DNA of 64,000 bases from Pseudorhodobacter sp. PARRP1 (GTDB taxonomy: Bacteria > Pseudomonadota > Alphaproteobacteria > Rhodobacterales > Rhodobacteraceae). Where the stretch lies: positions 186,001 to 250,000 of the forward strand of contig NKIU01000004.1 of NCBI GenBank assembly GCA_002256245.1, written 5' to 3'. The translations under genes were made by a program, and so were the position numbers. Below, in pieces: positions 1 to 8,631 of the stretch; positions within the stretch are counted from its first letter, which is position 1, and the number at the start of each line of letters is the position of its first letter. The notes beneath the pieces were generated by a model. That model was not told the origin of the DNA, searched no databases, and saw only the letters and a program-made list of their open reading frames with translations.

Positions 1-2
1 GG

Positions 3-158
3 GACGATTACGTCGATCGGCTTGAATATCACCAATGTGAAGACTTCGCGAAACCCGTGGCCATGCACGGCCGTATGGCCCGGTTTGCGCTGACCCCAAC
101 ACCCATTCCGGCCGACAAGCTGCAATGGATCATCCAATCGTTTCTGCGCGCCCATTGA
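3..158 (+). CDS. C-terminal end of an unidentified protein upstream of sufC (partial)
   Basis: An open frame enters from the left edge and ends at TGA 156-158, giving the last 51 residues of a protein, ending IIQSFLRAH. It lies 27 bp upstream of sufC on the same strand, so it is probably co-transcribed with the SUF genes. In Rhodobacterales SUF operons a few non-core genes sit between sufB and sufC, and this is probably one of them. I do not recognise the family from this fragment; it is not the C-terminus of SufB as I know it. No cofactor motif is visible. Confidence 0.6.
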   Translation, partial: DDYVDRLEYHQCEDFAKPVAMHGRMARFALTPTPIPADKLQWIIQSFLRAH

Positions 159-185
159 TGCGCCCTCTGCCTGAAGGACAATAAA

Positions 186-941
186 ATGCTGGAAATCAAC
201 AACCTGCATGTGAAACTTGAAGAAGAAGACAAGGTGATCCTGCGCGGCGTCAACCTGTCGATCGGCGCGGGCGAGGTGCATGCAATCATGGGGCCGAATG
301 GCTCGGGCAAATCGACGCTGTCTTATGTGCTTTCGGGCCGCGATGGCTATGAGGTGACCGAGGGTTCGGCCACGCTTGACGGCGAGGAATTGCTGGAGAT
401 GGAGCCCGAAGCGCGGGCTGCGGCAGGGCTGTTTCTGGCGTTTCAATACCCCGTCGAAATCCCCGGTGTCGGCAACATGACCTTCCTGCGCACCGCGGTG
501 AACGCGCAGCGCAAGACCCGTGGAGAGCCGGAAATCTCGGCCGGTGATTTCCTGAAACTGGTGCGCGAAAAGGCCAAAACGCTGAAAATTGACGCCGACA
601 TGCTGAAGCGCCCGGTCAATGTGGGTTTCTCAGGTGGCGAGAAAAAGCGCAATGAAATCCTGCAAATGGCGATGCTGGAACCCAAGATGTGCATCTTGGA
701 TGAGACCGATTCCGGCCTTGATGTGGACGCGATGAAGCTGGTGTCCGAGGGCGTGAACGCCTTGCGCGGGGCAGGGCGTTCGTTCCTGGTTATCACGCAT
801 TATCAACGGCTTCTCGACCATATCAAACCTGATTTCGTGCATATCATGGCCGCAGGGCGCATCATCAAGACCGGCGGGCCGGAATTGGCGCTTGAGGTTG
901 AAAACAACGGATACGCCGATCTTCTGGCGGAGGGTGTTTGA
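186..941 (+). CDS. sufC: SufC, Fe-S cluster assembly ATPase
   Basis: SufC is the cytosolic ABC-type ATPase of the SufBCD scaffold, driving the conformational change that lets the scaffold build Fe-S clusters. The 251-residue length is normal for SufC. Visible motifs are Walker A GPNGSGKS at residues 36-43, a Q-loop Gln near 87, the signature SGGEK at 149-153, and a Walker B ending LDE near 171-173 followed by DSGLD. The variant signature with KKRNE after SGGE is typical of SufC rather than of transport ATPases. The stop overlaps the sufD start (TGATG), indicating translational coupling. Confidence 0.97.
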   Translation: MLEINNLHVKLEEEDKVILRGVNLSIGAGEVHAIMGPNGSGKSTLSYVLSGRDGYEVTEGSATLDGEELLEMEPEARAAAGLFLAFQYPVEIPGVGNMTFLRTAVNAQRKTRGEPEISAGDFLKLVREKAKTLKIDADMLKRPVNVGFSGGEKKRNEILQMAMLEPKMCILDETDSGLDVDAMKLVSEGVNALRGAGRSFLVITHYQRLLDHIKPDFVHIMAAGRIIKTGGPELALEVENNGYADLLAEGV

Positions 942-2227
942 TGGCGGTTTTGCAATCAAAGCAAGACGCGTTGCAGGCGCGGCTGTCCGGCCTTCAGTTT
1001 GCGCCGGGCGGTTGGTTGGGGGCCGCGCGCAGCGAGGCGTTGCGCCGCGTCACAGCCATGGGCCTGCCGGGCAAGCGCGATGAGTATTGGCGCTATAGCG
1101 ATCCCACGGGGTTGAATGCGACCGATGCCACCCCGGTTGATCTGTTTGATCCGCTGGACGAGCCTGCGCCGTTCAGTGGTGTGGATCGGCTGAAAATTGT
1201 GTTTGTCGATGGCGTTTTCGATGCCAGCCAATCTGATGCTTTGGCGCTGGAGGGTGTGCAGATCGAACATCTGGCCGAGGCGGGACGCGCCGATATTCAT
1301 TGGGCAAGCGCGCTTTACGGCGTGTTGGAAACGCGCGGCCAAAGCCCGGTGCAGCGCCCCTTGGCGGCGCTGAACTCGGCTTTTGCGGCGCAGGGCGTTC
1401 TGATCCGTGTGACGGCAACGCCGTCGAAACCGATTTCGTTGATTTATCAACATAAAACAGCCACTTCCGACGCGATGTTGCACCATTGCGTGAAGGTTGA
1501 ATCCGGTGCCGAAGTGACCATTCTTGAAAATGGCGCGGCCGCAGCACGGCTGAGCCATGTGATGGAAGTGGACGTGGCCGATGGCGCGCGCTTTCACCAC
1601 ATCCGCGCACAGGGGCGGGCGCATCTGCGTCAGGCGATCACCCATCTGTTCGCGCGGATCGGTCGCAACGCGGCGTTCAAGTCTTTCACCCTGACAGCGA
1701 ATGGCCATCTGACCCGCAATGAGGCGGTGCTTGAGTTGCTGGGCGCGGATTCGGTCGCCCATGTTGCGGGTGCCGCCTTGGGCGACGGCGATTTCCACCA
1801 TGATGACACCGTGTTCATCACCCATGCCGCCGAGCGTTGCGAAAGCCGGCAGGTGTTCAAGAAAGTGCTGAAAAACGGCGCGGTCGGGGTGTTTCAGGGC
1901 AAGATCCTTGTCAAGCAAGGGGCGCAAAAGACCGATGGCTATCAGATCAGCCAGGCGTTGATGCTGGACGACGACAGCCAGTTTCTGGCCAAGCCCGAGC
2001 TTGAGATTTACGCCGATGACGTGAAATGCAGCCACGGCTCGACCTCGGGCGCGATTGACGAGACCGCGCTGTTCTACCTGCGCTCGCGCGGGGTGCCGCT
2101 GCGGGCTGCGCAATCGCTGCTGGTGCTGGCGTTTCTGGCCGAGGCGATTGCCGAGATCGAGGACGAGGAGATTTCCGACGATATCCGGCAACGCTTGCAA
2201 AGCTGGCTGGCGCGGCACGAGCATTGA
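941..2227 (+). CDS. sufD: SufD, Fe-S cluster scaffold subunit
   Basis: SufD pairs with SufB on the SufC ATPase to form the SufBCD scaffold. The 428-residue protein has the beta-helical SUFBD core, including CSHGSTSGA near residue 365, whose histidine corresponds to the SufD residue implicated in cluster assembly at the SufB-SufD interface. I chose ATG 941, which overlaps the sufC TGA, instead of a TTG one codon upstream. The next gene's ATG directly follows the stop, so the operon is very tightly packed. Confidence 0.95.
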   Translation: MAVLQSKQDALQARLSGLQFAPGGWLGAARSEALRRVTAMGLPGKRDEYWRYSDPTGLNATDATPVDLFDPLDEPAPFSGVDRLKIVFVDGVFDASQSDALALEGVQIEHLAEAGRADIHWASALYGVLETRGQSPVQRPLAALNSAFAAQGVLIRVTATPSKPISLIYQHKTATSDAMLHHCVKVESGAEVTILENGAAAARLSHVMEVDVADGARFHHIRAQGRAHLRQAITHLFARIGRNAAFKSFTLTANGHLTRNEAVLELLGADSVAHVAGAALGDGDFHHDDTVFITHAAERCESRQVFKKVLKNGAVGVFQGKILVKQGAQKTDGYQISQALMLDDDSQFLAKPELEIYADDVKCSHGSTSGAIDETALFYLRSRGVPLRAAQSLLVLAFLAEAIAEIEDEEISDDIRQRLQSWLARHEH

Positions 2228-2716
2228 ATGTCTGTGACAACCGATATCGTGCAGGCGTGGCGGCAGCCGAAAGCGGTGATCCGCCGGCATCTGCAGCGCC
2301 CCAAATCTGAGCCGTTCGCATTCAGCCTGCTGGTGGCGTTTCTCGTGGTGGCTTTTGTGTCGTTTTGGCCGCTACTTTCGCGGCAAAGTGTCCTGCAACC
2401 AGAGGTACCGATGGTGCAGCGGCTGGTGGCCGCAGGCTTGGCCTTGTTGGCGCTGATCCCGTTCTGGTATCTGTTGGCTGCAATAAGCCATTGGATTGCC
2501 AAGGCTTTGGGAGGGCAGGGCGGTCATTACCCGGCGCGACTGGCGCTGTTCTCGTCACTGCTGGCGATCTCGCCGGGCCTGCTGCTGCGTGGGCTTGTGG
2601 CCGGGATGATCGGGCCGGGGGCACAACTGCTGCTGGTCGATACTGTGGTCGGGCTTTGCTTTGCTTGGATCTGGATTGCGATGTTGCGGGAAGCGGAGCG
2701 TGGCGATGCAGGCTGA
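2228..2716 (+). CDS. YIP1-family membrane protein (first of two)
   Basis: A 162-residue hydrophobic protein with about four membrane segments (near residues 31-50, 66-86, 100-123 and 128-150) and the composition of the YIP1/YIPF superfamily. Its molecular role is unknown. The ATG follows the sufD stop with no gap, and its end overlaps the next gene by 11 bp, so it is part of the SUF transcription unit. Two such genes between sufD and sufS recur in Rhodobacterales as far as I recall, suggesting a membrane-linked accessory role. That is inference, not known function. Confidence 0.85.
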   Translation: MSVTTDIVQAWRQPKAVIRRHLQRPKSEPFAFSLLVAFLVVAFVSFWPLLSRQSVLQPEVPMVQRLVAAGLALLALIPFWYLLAAISHWIAKALGGQGGHYPARLALFSSLLAISPGLLLRGLVAGMIGPGAQLLLVDTVVGLCFAWIWIAMLREAERGDAG

Positions 2717-3287
2717 ACTGGGGCACCTGATGCAACTGACGCTGCAAAGCCCGCGGGTGGCGGCGCAGCGCCTGATGGCATGGCGGCTGCCTGCACCTGC
2801 GGTTTGGCTGGCGGTTGCACTGATGGCGGTGATTTCGGCGCTTTTGTCTTGTGCGTCGCTCTTGCTCGCGCCCGGGCGGGCCGAGCCCGGCATGATCGAG
2901 CCGAGCATCCTTGCGATGCTGCAAAATCCGCTGCAGGTCGCTGTGGTGCAGGGCGTTGTCATGGTGATCATGGCGATGCTGGCGCAGGGTGTCGGGCGGA
3001 TGTTTGGCGGTCGCGGCCAGTTTGTCGATGCGCTGGTGCTGATCGGCTGGACCGAGGCGCTGCTTTGCGTGCTGCAACTGGCGCAGATCGTGCTGATGCT
3101 GATCTCGCCGGGGGTGGCGGCGGCCACTGGCCTGTTCGGGATGATCTTGTTTGTGTGGGTTTTGGCCAACTTTGTCGCAGAGTTGCACGGCTTTGCTTCG
3201 GCTGGAAAAGTGCTAGCTGGCATCATAGCAACGGTGCTGGCGATCTCGGTCCTGGTGGCGTTTGCTCTGGTGGCAATGGAAGGCTGA
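2706..3287 (+). CDS. YIP1-family membrane protein (second of two)
   Basis: A 193-residue predicted integral membrane protein, hydrophobic over most of its length (about residues 40-65, 80-105, 120-150 and 165-190). It is similar in size and type to the gene just upstream but not a close copy. ATG 2706 was chosen because it overlaps the upstream gene's end and because residues encoded further 5' look non-coding. sufS follows after 2 bp. Function is unknown; the position implies co-expression with Fe-S assembly. Confidence 0.82.
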   Translation: MQAELGHLMQLTLQSPRVAAQRLMAWRLPAPAVWLAVALMAVISALLSCASLLLAPGRAEPGMIEPSILAMLQNPLQVAVVQGVVMVIMAMLAQGVGRMFGGRGQFVDALVLIGWTEALLCVLQLAQIVLMLISPGVAAATGLFGMILFVWVLANFVAELHGFASAGKVLAGIIATVLAISVLVAFALVAMEG

Positions 3288-3289
3288 AC

Positions 3290-4510
3290 ATGTTTGACAT
3301 CGCAAAAATTCGCAGCGATTTCCCGATCTTGTCACGGCAAGTGAACGGCAAGCCGCTGGTGTATCTTGACAATGGTGCCTCGGCGCAAAAACCACAGGTG
3401 GTGATTGACGCGGTGACGCAGGGCTATGCGATGGAATATGCCAATGTTCACCGTGGCTTGCACTACTTATCTAACCTTGCGACAGACAAGTATGAGGCGT
3501 CGCGCGGCAAAATCGCGCGGTTTCTCAACGCCGGGTCCGAGCATGAAATCGTCTTTACCACCGGGGCGACCGAAGGCATCAACTTGATCTCTTACGCCTG
3601 GGCCGCACCGCGGTTTCAGGCGGGGGATGAGATCGTGCTGTCGATTATGGAGCATCACGCCAACATCGTGCCGTGGCATTTCTTGCGTGAACGGCTGGGG
3701 GTGGTGCTAAAATGGGTCGAGGTGGACGCTACAGGCGATCTGGACCCACAGGCGGTGCTGGATGCGATCACGCCGCGCACCAAGCTTGTCGCAATTACCC
3801 ATATGTCCAATGTGTTAGGCACCGTTGTTGATGTAAAATCCATCTGCGACGGCGCGCGGGCGCGGGGGGTTCCTGTGCTGGTTGACGGCAGTCAGGCGGC
3901 GGTGCATGGCCCGGTGGACGTGCAGACGATCGGCTGCGATTTCTATGCGATTACCGGACATAAGCTATACGGACCAAGTGGTTCTGGTGCGATCTTCATC
4001 AAGGCAGAGCGGATGGCCGAGATGCGTCCATTCCTTGGCGGCGGTGACATGATCCGCGAAGTTACGCGCGACGCGGTCAGCTATAACGACGCCCCGATGA
4101 AGTTTGAGGCTGGCACGCCGGGCATTGTGCAGCAGATCGGTCTGGGCGTGGCGCTGGACTATCTGACGGGCCTTGGCATGGCCAACGTCGCCGCGCAAGA
4201 GCGCAGTTTGCGCGATTATGCACGGGTCAAACTGGCAGGCCTTAACTGGCTGACGGTGCAGGGAAATTCCGAAACCAAGGGCGCGATTTTCTCGTTTACG
4301 CTGCAGGGTCAAGCCCATGCACATGACATCTCAACCGTGCTCGACAAGCGCGGCATCGCTGTGCGCGCCGGCACGCATTGCGCGATGCCTTTGATGCAGC
4401 ACATGGGCGTCGGTGCCACATGCCGCGCATCGTTCGGGCTTTACAACACCACCGAGGAGGTCGATGCGCTGGTCTCGGCTTTGGAGCTGTGCCACGAACT
4501 TTTCGCATGA
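3290..4510 (+). CDS. sufS: SufS, group II cysteine desulfurase
   Basis: SufS is a PLP enzyme that converts cysteine to alanine and passes persulfide sulfur to the SUF scaffold, usually through SufE or SufU. The 406-residue length is typical. The PLP lysine lies in ITGHKLYGPSG (Lys225) and the persulfide cysteine in RAGTHCAMP (Cys364). No SufE/SufU gene follows: the next element is a tRNA. The start is the ATG 2 bp after the upstream YIP1 gene; a longer open frame upstream only reads through that gene out of frame. Confidence 0.96.
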   Translation: MFDIAKIRSDFPILSRQVNGKPLVYLDNGASAQKPQVVIDAVTQGYAMEYANVHRGLHYLSNLATDKYEASRGKIARFLNAGSEHEIVFTTGATEGINLISYAWAAPRFQAGDEIVLSIMEHHANIVPWHFLRERLGVVLKWVEVDATGDLDPQAVLDAITPRTKLVAITHMSNVLGTVVDVKSICDGARARGVPVLVDGSQAAVHGPVDVQTIGCDFYAITGHKLYGPSGSGAIFIKAERMAEMRPFLGGGDMIREVTRDAVSYNDAPMKFEAGTPGIVQQIGLGVALDYLTGLGMANVAAQERSLRDYARVKLAGLNWLTVQGNSETKGAIFSFTLQGQAHAHDISTVLDKRGIAVRAGTHCAMPLMQHMGVGATCRASFGLYNTTEEVDALVSALELCHELFA

Positions 4511-4517
4511 TTACGCG

Positions 4518-4546
4518 TTGCAGCCCATGACAGGAGGCGCTATAGC
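4518..4546 (+). promoter_or_regulatory. Promoter of tRNA-Arg
   Basis: TTGCAG (4518-4523) and TATAGC (4541-4546) are separated by exactly 17 bp and end 8 bp before the first base of the tRNA. This fits a sigma70-type promoter. It suggests the tRNA is transcribed independently of the SUF operon ending 8 bp upstream of the -35 box. Confidence 0.65.
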
Positions 4547-4554
4547 AATCTCAG

Positions 4555-4631
4555 GCACCCATAGCTCAGCTGGATAGAGTGTCGCCCTCCGAAGGCGAAG
4601 GTCGCACGTTCGAATCGTGCTGGGTGCGCCA
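4555..4631 (+). tRNA. tRNA-Arg (anticodon CCG)
   Basis: A 77-nt cloverleaf. Acceptor arms GCACCCA (4555-4561) and TGGGTGC (4621-4627) pair perfectly. The D-loop contains AGCTGGATAGA, and the anticodon stem TCGCC/GGCGA encloses loop CTCCGAA, giving anticodon CCG, which reads the arginine codon CGG. The T-arm has GTTCGAATC. Discriminator G and an encoded CCA tail end the gene. CGG and CGC arginine codons are common here, so this is a housekeeping tRNA. Confidence 0.97.
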
Positions 4632-4790
4632 ATTACCCCAAGTGCTTGCATGACGAAAAGGAAAGTGGTTGGTTTGGTGTGATAGAATTATCCTATAATC
4701 AATATTATGTAATACATATATCATCTGGGGCTGGACCAGACCCATCGAAACGCCTATGAACCCGGCAACATTCACAGGTGGAACCCAAGC
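4632..4790. other. AT-rich spacer between tRNA-Arg and rpe
   Basis: This 159-bp spacer contains a patch far more AT-rich than its surroundings (about 4680-4725). A perfect TATAAT is at 4694-4699, with TTGGTT at 4669-4674 as a weak -35 candidate at 19 bp spacing. It probably holds the rpe promoter. No duplicated tRNA 3' end or integrase was seen, so there is no evidence of an integrated element. Confidence 0.45.
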
Positions 4791-5480
4791 ATGAGCTTTA
4801 GCCGTCAGATCAAGATTGCGCCTTCTATCCTTGCGGCGGACTTTGCCAACTTTGGCGCGGAATGTCGTGCGATTGAGGCTCAGGGCGCGGATTGGGTGCA
4901 TGTGGATGTGATGGACGGGCATTTTGTGCCCAACATCACCTTTGGGCCTGCGACTTGTGCGGCGATCCGGCCGCATATCTCGGGGTTCATGGATGTGCAT
5001 TTGATGATTGCGCCGGTGGACGCTTACATTGAGGCGTTTGCCGAGGCTGGGGCTGATCTGATCTCGGCGCATCTGGAGGCTGGGCCGCACATCCACCGCA
5101 CGCTGCAAGCCATTCGCGCGACGGGGAAAAAGGCTGGGCTGGCGATCAATCCGGGCACTGGGATCGAGGCTGTGGCGCATCTGCTGGATCTGGTCGATAT
5201 GGTCTGTGTGATGACGGTCAATCCGGGCTTTGGTGGGCAGAAGTTCATTCACTCTCAACTAAGCAAAATTCGCGCGTTGCGGCAGATGATTGGCGACCGG
5301 CCTATCCATATCGAGATTGACGGCGGTGTGACGGTTGAGACCGCGCCTTTGGTTGTGGCGGCGGGGGCGGATGTGTTGGTGGCGGGGTCTGCGGTGTTCA
5401 AGGGCGGCTCGGTGGCCAATCCGGCGCCTTATGGCAGCAACATCGCGGCGATCCGCCGTGCGGCTGAGGCGGCGCGGTAG
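4791..5480 (+). CDS. rpe: Ribulose-phosphate 3-epimerase
   Basis: Interconverts ribulose 5-phosphate and xylulose 5-phosphate in the pentose phosphate and Calvin cycles. The 229-residue TIM barrel has the expected metal and catalytic residues: His37, Asp39 and His70 early, and Asp177 in IEIDGGV, with the phosphate-binding segment VNPGFGGQKF before it. Length is normal. It is not within a cbb (Calvin cycle) cluster here, so it looks like the housekeeping copy. A LuxR-type regulator follows about 90 bp downstream with no functional link visible. Confidence 0.96.
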   Translation: MSFSRQIKIAPSILAADFANFGAECRAIEAQGADWVHVDVMDGHFVPNITFGPATCAAIRPHISGFMDVHLMIAPVDAYIEAFAEAGADLISAHLEAGPHIHRTLQAIRATGKKAGLAINPGTGIEAVAHLLDLVDMVCVMTVNPGFGGQKFIHSQLSKIRALRQMIGDRPIHIEIDGGVTVETAPLVVAAGADVLVAGSAVFKGGSVANPAPYGSNIAAIRRAAEAAR

Positions 5481-5567
5481 GGCCGCCCTGCCCTGCATTG
5501 CGGCTCGACTTAAACCGGGCGCCTGCCTATGATCATGCTGGGGATGATGGACAGGCTAGGATAGATC

Positions 5568-6359
5568 GTGGCAGCTGGCTACACGTTGCTGGTGGATATC
5601 GCGCAGGCTGGCAGTGCTGATGATGTCTGGCGGCTGGCGACGCGGTATTTTGCCTCGCTGGGCTTCGGGCTGGTGAACTATGGCTTCACGCGCTTTCGAT
5701 CGACCCGCACGATTGGCGATCCCGATGATGCGCTGTTTCTGACCACGGGGTCGGATGCCTATGCCAAGGGCTATTTCCGCAACGGATTTTATGCCAAAAC
5801 CCCGGCGTTTCGCTGGGCGCAGAACAATGTCGGGGCCTGCACCTGGGGTTGGGTGCGCGAGGCGATGCTGGCGGGCAAGCTGAGCGCCGAAGAGATCGAG
5901 ACGGTCAAGCACAACATCGCGGCGGGCATTACGGCGGGGATTTCGATCAGCTTTCCGGAAACCTCGGCCCGGGCCAAGGGGGCTTTGGGGTTGATCGCCG
6001 ATCCGGGGATAAGTGCGGAAGCTGTCGATCAGATCTTCGCCGACAAGCGGGATGAGATTTTGGCGGTGGCCAACATGCTGCATCTGCGGCTGATCCAGAT
6101 GCCATTTTCCAACCGTCGCCGCCCGCTGACCACGCGGCAACGTGAGGCGCTGGAATGGGTGGCCGATGGCAAGACCACGCCGGATGTGGCGCTGCTGATG
6201 GGGGTTTCGGCGGCGATGGTGGAAAAGCACCTGCGGCTGGCGCGGGAGACGCTTTCGGTGGATACCACCGCGCAGGCCGTGGCGAAGGCCGCGCTGATGA
6301 ATCTGATCTTTCAACGCGCGCCTGTGGATGCCAACCCGGTTCCGGTTGCCGCAAGGTAA
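5568..6359 (+). CDS. LuxR-family regulator with autoinducer-binding domain (solo)
   Basis: A 263-residue protein with an N-terminal autoinducer-binding domain (about 20-180) and a C-terminal GerE/LuxR helix-turn-helix (187-222, starting LTTRQREALEWVADGK). No luxI-type synthase occurs in the window, so it is a LuxR solo here. Aligned by eye to the TraR invariant pocket residues, Trp57 is replaced by Tyr65 and Asp70 by Thr78. Tyr69, Pro79, Trp93 and a glycine near 121 are kept. It may therefore bind a non-standard ligand or none. The start is GTG 5568; no ATG near it fits the domain boundary. Confidence 0.85.
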   Translation: MAAGYTLLVDIAQAGSADDVWRLATRYFASLGFGLVNYGFTRFRSTRTIGDPDDALFLTTGSDAYAKGYFRNGFYAKTPAFRWAQNNVGACTWGWVREAMLAGKLSAEEIETVKHNIAAGITAGISISFPETSARAKGALGLIADPGISAEAVDQIFADKRDEILAVANMLHLRLIQMPFSNRRRPLTTRQREALEWVADGKTTPDVALLMGVSAAMVEKHLRLARETLSVDTTAQAVAKAALMNLIFQRAPVDANPVPVAAR

Positions 6360-6790
6360 GGATTCCCCGACTAGGCTGACGTTGGGGAAACGGGCAATCT
6401 GAAGTTGTTCCGTGAGTGGAGGCTTCGGCCTTTGGGACAGCAGGCGATGTTGGTTTGCATTTTCAGACAGGACATCCCTGCGCAATTCCGGGGGCGCTCC
6501 CCTGCCCTGACGCGCGTGCGGCGGCTTATTTCAGCCAAGGCCGCGACAATATGTGCTGGTCCTCATCCCCGTGGTGCAGCACGAAGCGGCATGGCCCCCA
6601 GAGCTGTGCCGCTTTTTTTTCGTTCGTGGAGACATCGGCCATTTTGTCCCCGCGGGGACAGATTTCTATGGGGTGTGTTTTTCAAAGTTAGACCCACCAT
6701 ATCTGGTAGCGGTCGCAGAAAATGCGCTGGCGCAATAGCAAAGGGGCCGGTGTTGCCACCAGCCCCCTGCTCTTGGTTCGTCTGAAAGAA
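6360..6790. other. 431-bp gap between luxR-type gene and tsf: orphan terminator and palindrome
   Basis: No convincing gene fills this gap. It holds an inverted repeat just after the regulator (TTCCCC...GGGGAA, about 6363-6388). A strong plus-strand terminator-like hairpin follows: AGCGGCA 6585-6591, TGCCGCT 6607-6613, then eight T. A perfect 16-nt palindrome TGTCCCCGCGGGGACA lies at 6645-6660. A short GTG frame (6553-6738) has partly coding-like codons, but it reads straight through the hairpin and has no clear ribosome site. A plus-strand small RNA ending near 6620 is possible; I found no convincing promoter for it. Confidence 0.45.
6743..6766 (-). terminator. Rho-independent terminator of rpsB-tsf
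   Basis: On the minus strand a 10-bp stem (GGGGCTGGTG with CACCGGCCCC, one G-U pair) closes a GCAA tetraloop and is followed by TTT. It lies 24 bp beyond the tsf stop, the expected position for the operon terminator. Confidence 0.8.
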
Positions 6791-7687
6791 TTAGGCCGAA
6801 ACCATTTTCGCAACTTCGGCTGCGAAATCTTCTTCTTTCTTCTCGATGCCTTCGCCCACGCCCATGCGCACAAAGCCGGTGATGGTGACGCCGGCTTGTT
6901 TCGCGGCTTCGGCCACGGTGATTTCCGGGTTCATCACGAACATCTGGCCCAGCAGGGTGTTCTCGGCGAGGAATTTCTTCATCCGGCCCGGGATGATGTT
7001 GTTCTGGATCACCGCGTCGGGCTTCGGCTTGGCCGAGGCTGCGTTTTCTTCCAAAGCTTTCGAGGTTTGCACAGCCAGTTCCCGCTCGACTACAACCGGA
7101 TCAAGATCGGCTTCGGACAGTGCCAGCGGGTTGGTGGCCGCGACATGCATCGCGATTTGCTTGGCAAAGGTGTGATCGCTGCCCGAGATGGCAACCAGCA
7201 CGCCGATGCGGCCCAAGCCATCAGCCACAGCGTTGTGGGTGTAGGCGGCAACATGTTCGCCTTCCAGCGAGGCCATGCGGCGCAGGTTCATGTTTTCGCC
7301 GATGGTGGCGACGGCTTCGGAAATCACCACATGCACCGGCTGGCCAGCGAGGTCGGCGTTCTTCAGTTCTTCAACGTCTTTGGCGCGGAAAGCGGTTTTG
7401 GTGACGTTATGCACCATCGCCTGGAAGTCAGCGTTCTTGCCAACGAAGTCGGTTTCCGAGTTGATCTCGACAGCCACGCCATGACCACCCGAGACAGCCA
7501 CGCCGACAAGGCCTTCAGCGGCCACACGGTCGGCTTTCTTGGCGGCTTTCGCCAGACCCTTGGTGCGCAGCCAATCGACGGCGGCTTCCATGTTGCCTTC
7601 GGTTTCCACCAAGGCCTTTTTCGCATCCATCATGCCTGCGCCGGTGCTGTCGCGCAGTTCTTTCACCATTTGTGCGGTGACGGTCAT
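6791..7687 (-). CDS. tsf: Elongation factor Ts
   Basis: The guanine nucleotide exchange factor for EF-Tu. The 298-residue protein begins with a UBA-like segment ([20 protein letters not shown]), followed by the KKAL and WLR motifs, then the two dimerisation subdomains. I chose the ATG at 7687, preceded by AGGAGA 7 bp upstream, over a start seven codons earlier. It lies downstream of rpsB in the conserved rpsB-tsf order, with a terminator after the stop. Confidence 0.96.
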   Translation of the reverse strand: MTVTAQMVKELRDSTGAGMMDAKKALVETEGNMEAAVDWLRTKGLAKAAKKADRVAAEGLVGVAVSGGHGVAVEINSETDFVGKNADFQAMVHNVTKTAFRAKDVEELKNADLAGQPVHVVISEAVATIGENMNLRRMASLEGEHVAAYTHNAVADGLGRIGVLVAISGSDHTFAKQIAMHVAATNPLALSEADLDPVVVERELAVQTSKALEENAASAKPKPDAVIQNNIIPGRMKKFLAENTLLGQMFVMNPEITVAEAAKQAGVTITGFVRMGVGEGIEKKEEDFAAEVAKMVSA

Positions 7688-7777
7688 ATCGTCTCTCCTG
7701 AAATTCAAGAAATGAGTGCGGCGGGAAGCTGGCTTAACCCCATATTCCCGCCGTGTATCAGTCGCGTAACTGCCGGA

Positions 7778-8536
7778 TCAGGCGTCAGCGATGGCTTCTT
7801 CTTCCGGTGCGGTTTCCAAAGCGCCGAGGTCAATGCCAGCAGCGCCCATCTGGGCCGACATACCGTCCAAAGCGGCTTTGGCGATCAGTTCGCAGTAAAG
7901 CTGGATCGCACGTGCGGCGTCGTCGTTGCCGGGGATCACGTAATCGACGCCTTTGGGCGAGTTGTTGGTATCGACGATGCCGACAACCGGGATGCCCAGT
8001 TTTTGTGCTTCGAGGATGGCGAGGTCTTCTTTGCCCACGTCAATGACCACGATCAGATCCGGGGTGCCGCCCATTTCGCGGATGCCGCCAAGCGAGGCTT
8101 GCAGCTTGGCCTGATCGCGTTCCATCATCAGACGCTCTTTCTTGGTCAGGCCTTCGCCGCCTGCGCCCAAAAGTTCGTCAATGGTTTTCAGGCGTGCGAT
8201 CGACTGGGAAACGGTTTTCCAGTTGGTCAGCGTACCGCCCAGCCAGCGGTGGTTCATGTAGAATTGTGCGCAACGCTCGGCAGCTTCGGCCACCGGCTTT
8301 TGCGCCTGGCGCTTGGTGCCGACGAACAGGATGCGGCCGCCCTTGGCGACGGTGTCGCGCACGACTTTCAGCGCCGCGTCCAGCAAGGGCACGGTCTGCG
8401 TCAGGTCGAGAATGTGGATGCCGTTGCGGTCGCCGTAGATATACGGGCCCATTTTGGGGTTCCAGCGTGCGGTCTGGTGGCCGTAGTGAACGCCTGCTTC
8501 AAGCAGCTGACGCATGGAGAACTCGGGAAGAGCCAT
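7778..8536 (-). CDS. rpsB: 30S ribosomal protein S2
   Basis: Structural protein of the small ribosomal subunit. The 252-residue protein opens [20 protein letters not shown] and contains [10 protein letters not shown] and the [11 protein letters not shown] segment, all standard for S2. The ATG is preceded by AAAAGGATAAG. The gene begins a two-gene operon with tsf, about 90 bp apart. A leader of roughly 110 nt with a hairpin at its 5' end precedes it (see the regulatory entry). Confidence 0.97.
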   Translation of the reverse strand: MALPEFSMRQLLEAGVHYGHQTARWNPKMGPYIYGDRNGIHILDLTQTVPLLDAALKVVRDTVAKGGRILFVGTKRQAQKPVAEAAERCAQFYMNHRWLGGTLTNWKTVSQSIARLKTIDELLGAGGEGLTKKERLMMERDQAKLQASLGGIREMGGTPDLIVVIDVGKEDLAILEAQKLGIPVVGIVDTNNSPKGVDYVIPGNDDAARAIQLYCELIAKAALDGMSAQMGAAGIDLGALETAPEEEAIADA

Positions 8537-8631
8537 GTCTTATCCTTTTCCGGTTTAATCCTCGGCAAAGCTGTCTTAGACCTTGCGGTCCAACCGGCGG
8601 AGTTTACGGGATTTCTCCCCGCAAAGCCCAA

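Noticed and set aside
4555-4790. tRNA-Arg as the attachment site of an integrated element
   Set aside because: No integrase, no repeated tRNA 3' end, and normal housekeeping genes on both sides.
6553-6738. A 61-codon GTG frame with partly coding-like codon use
   Set aside because: It crosses a strong hairpin-T8 terminator, has no clear ribosome site and matches no family I know; mentioned only under the gap entry.
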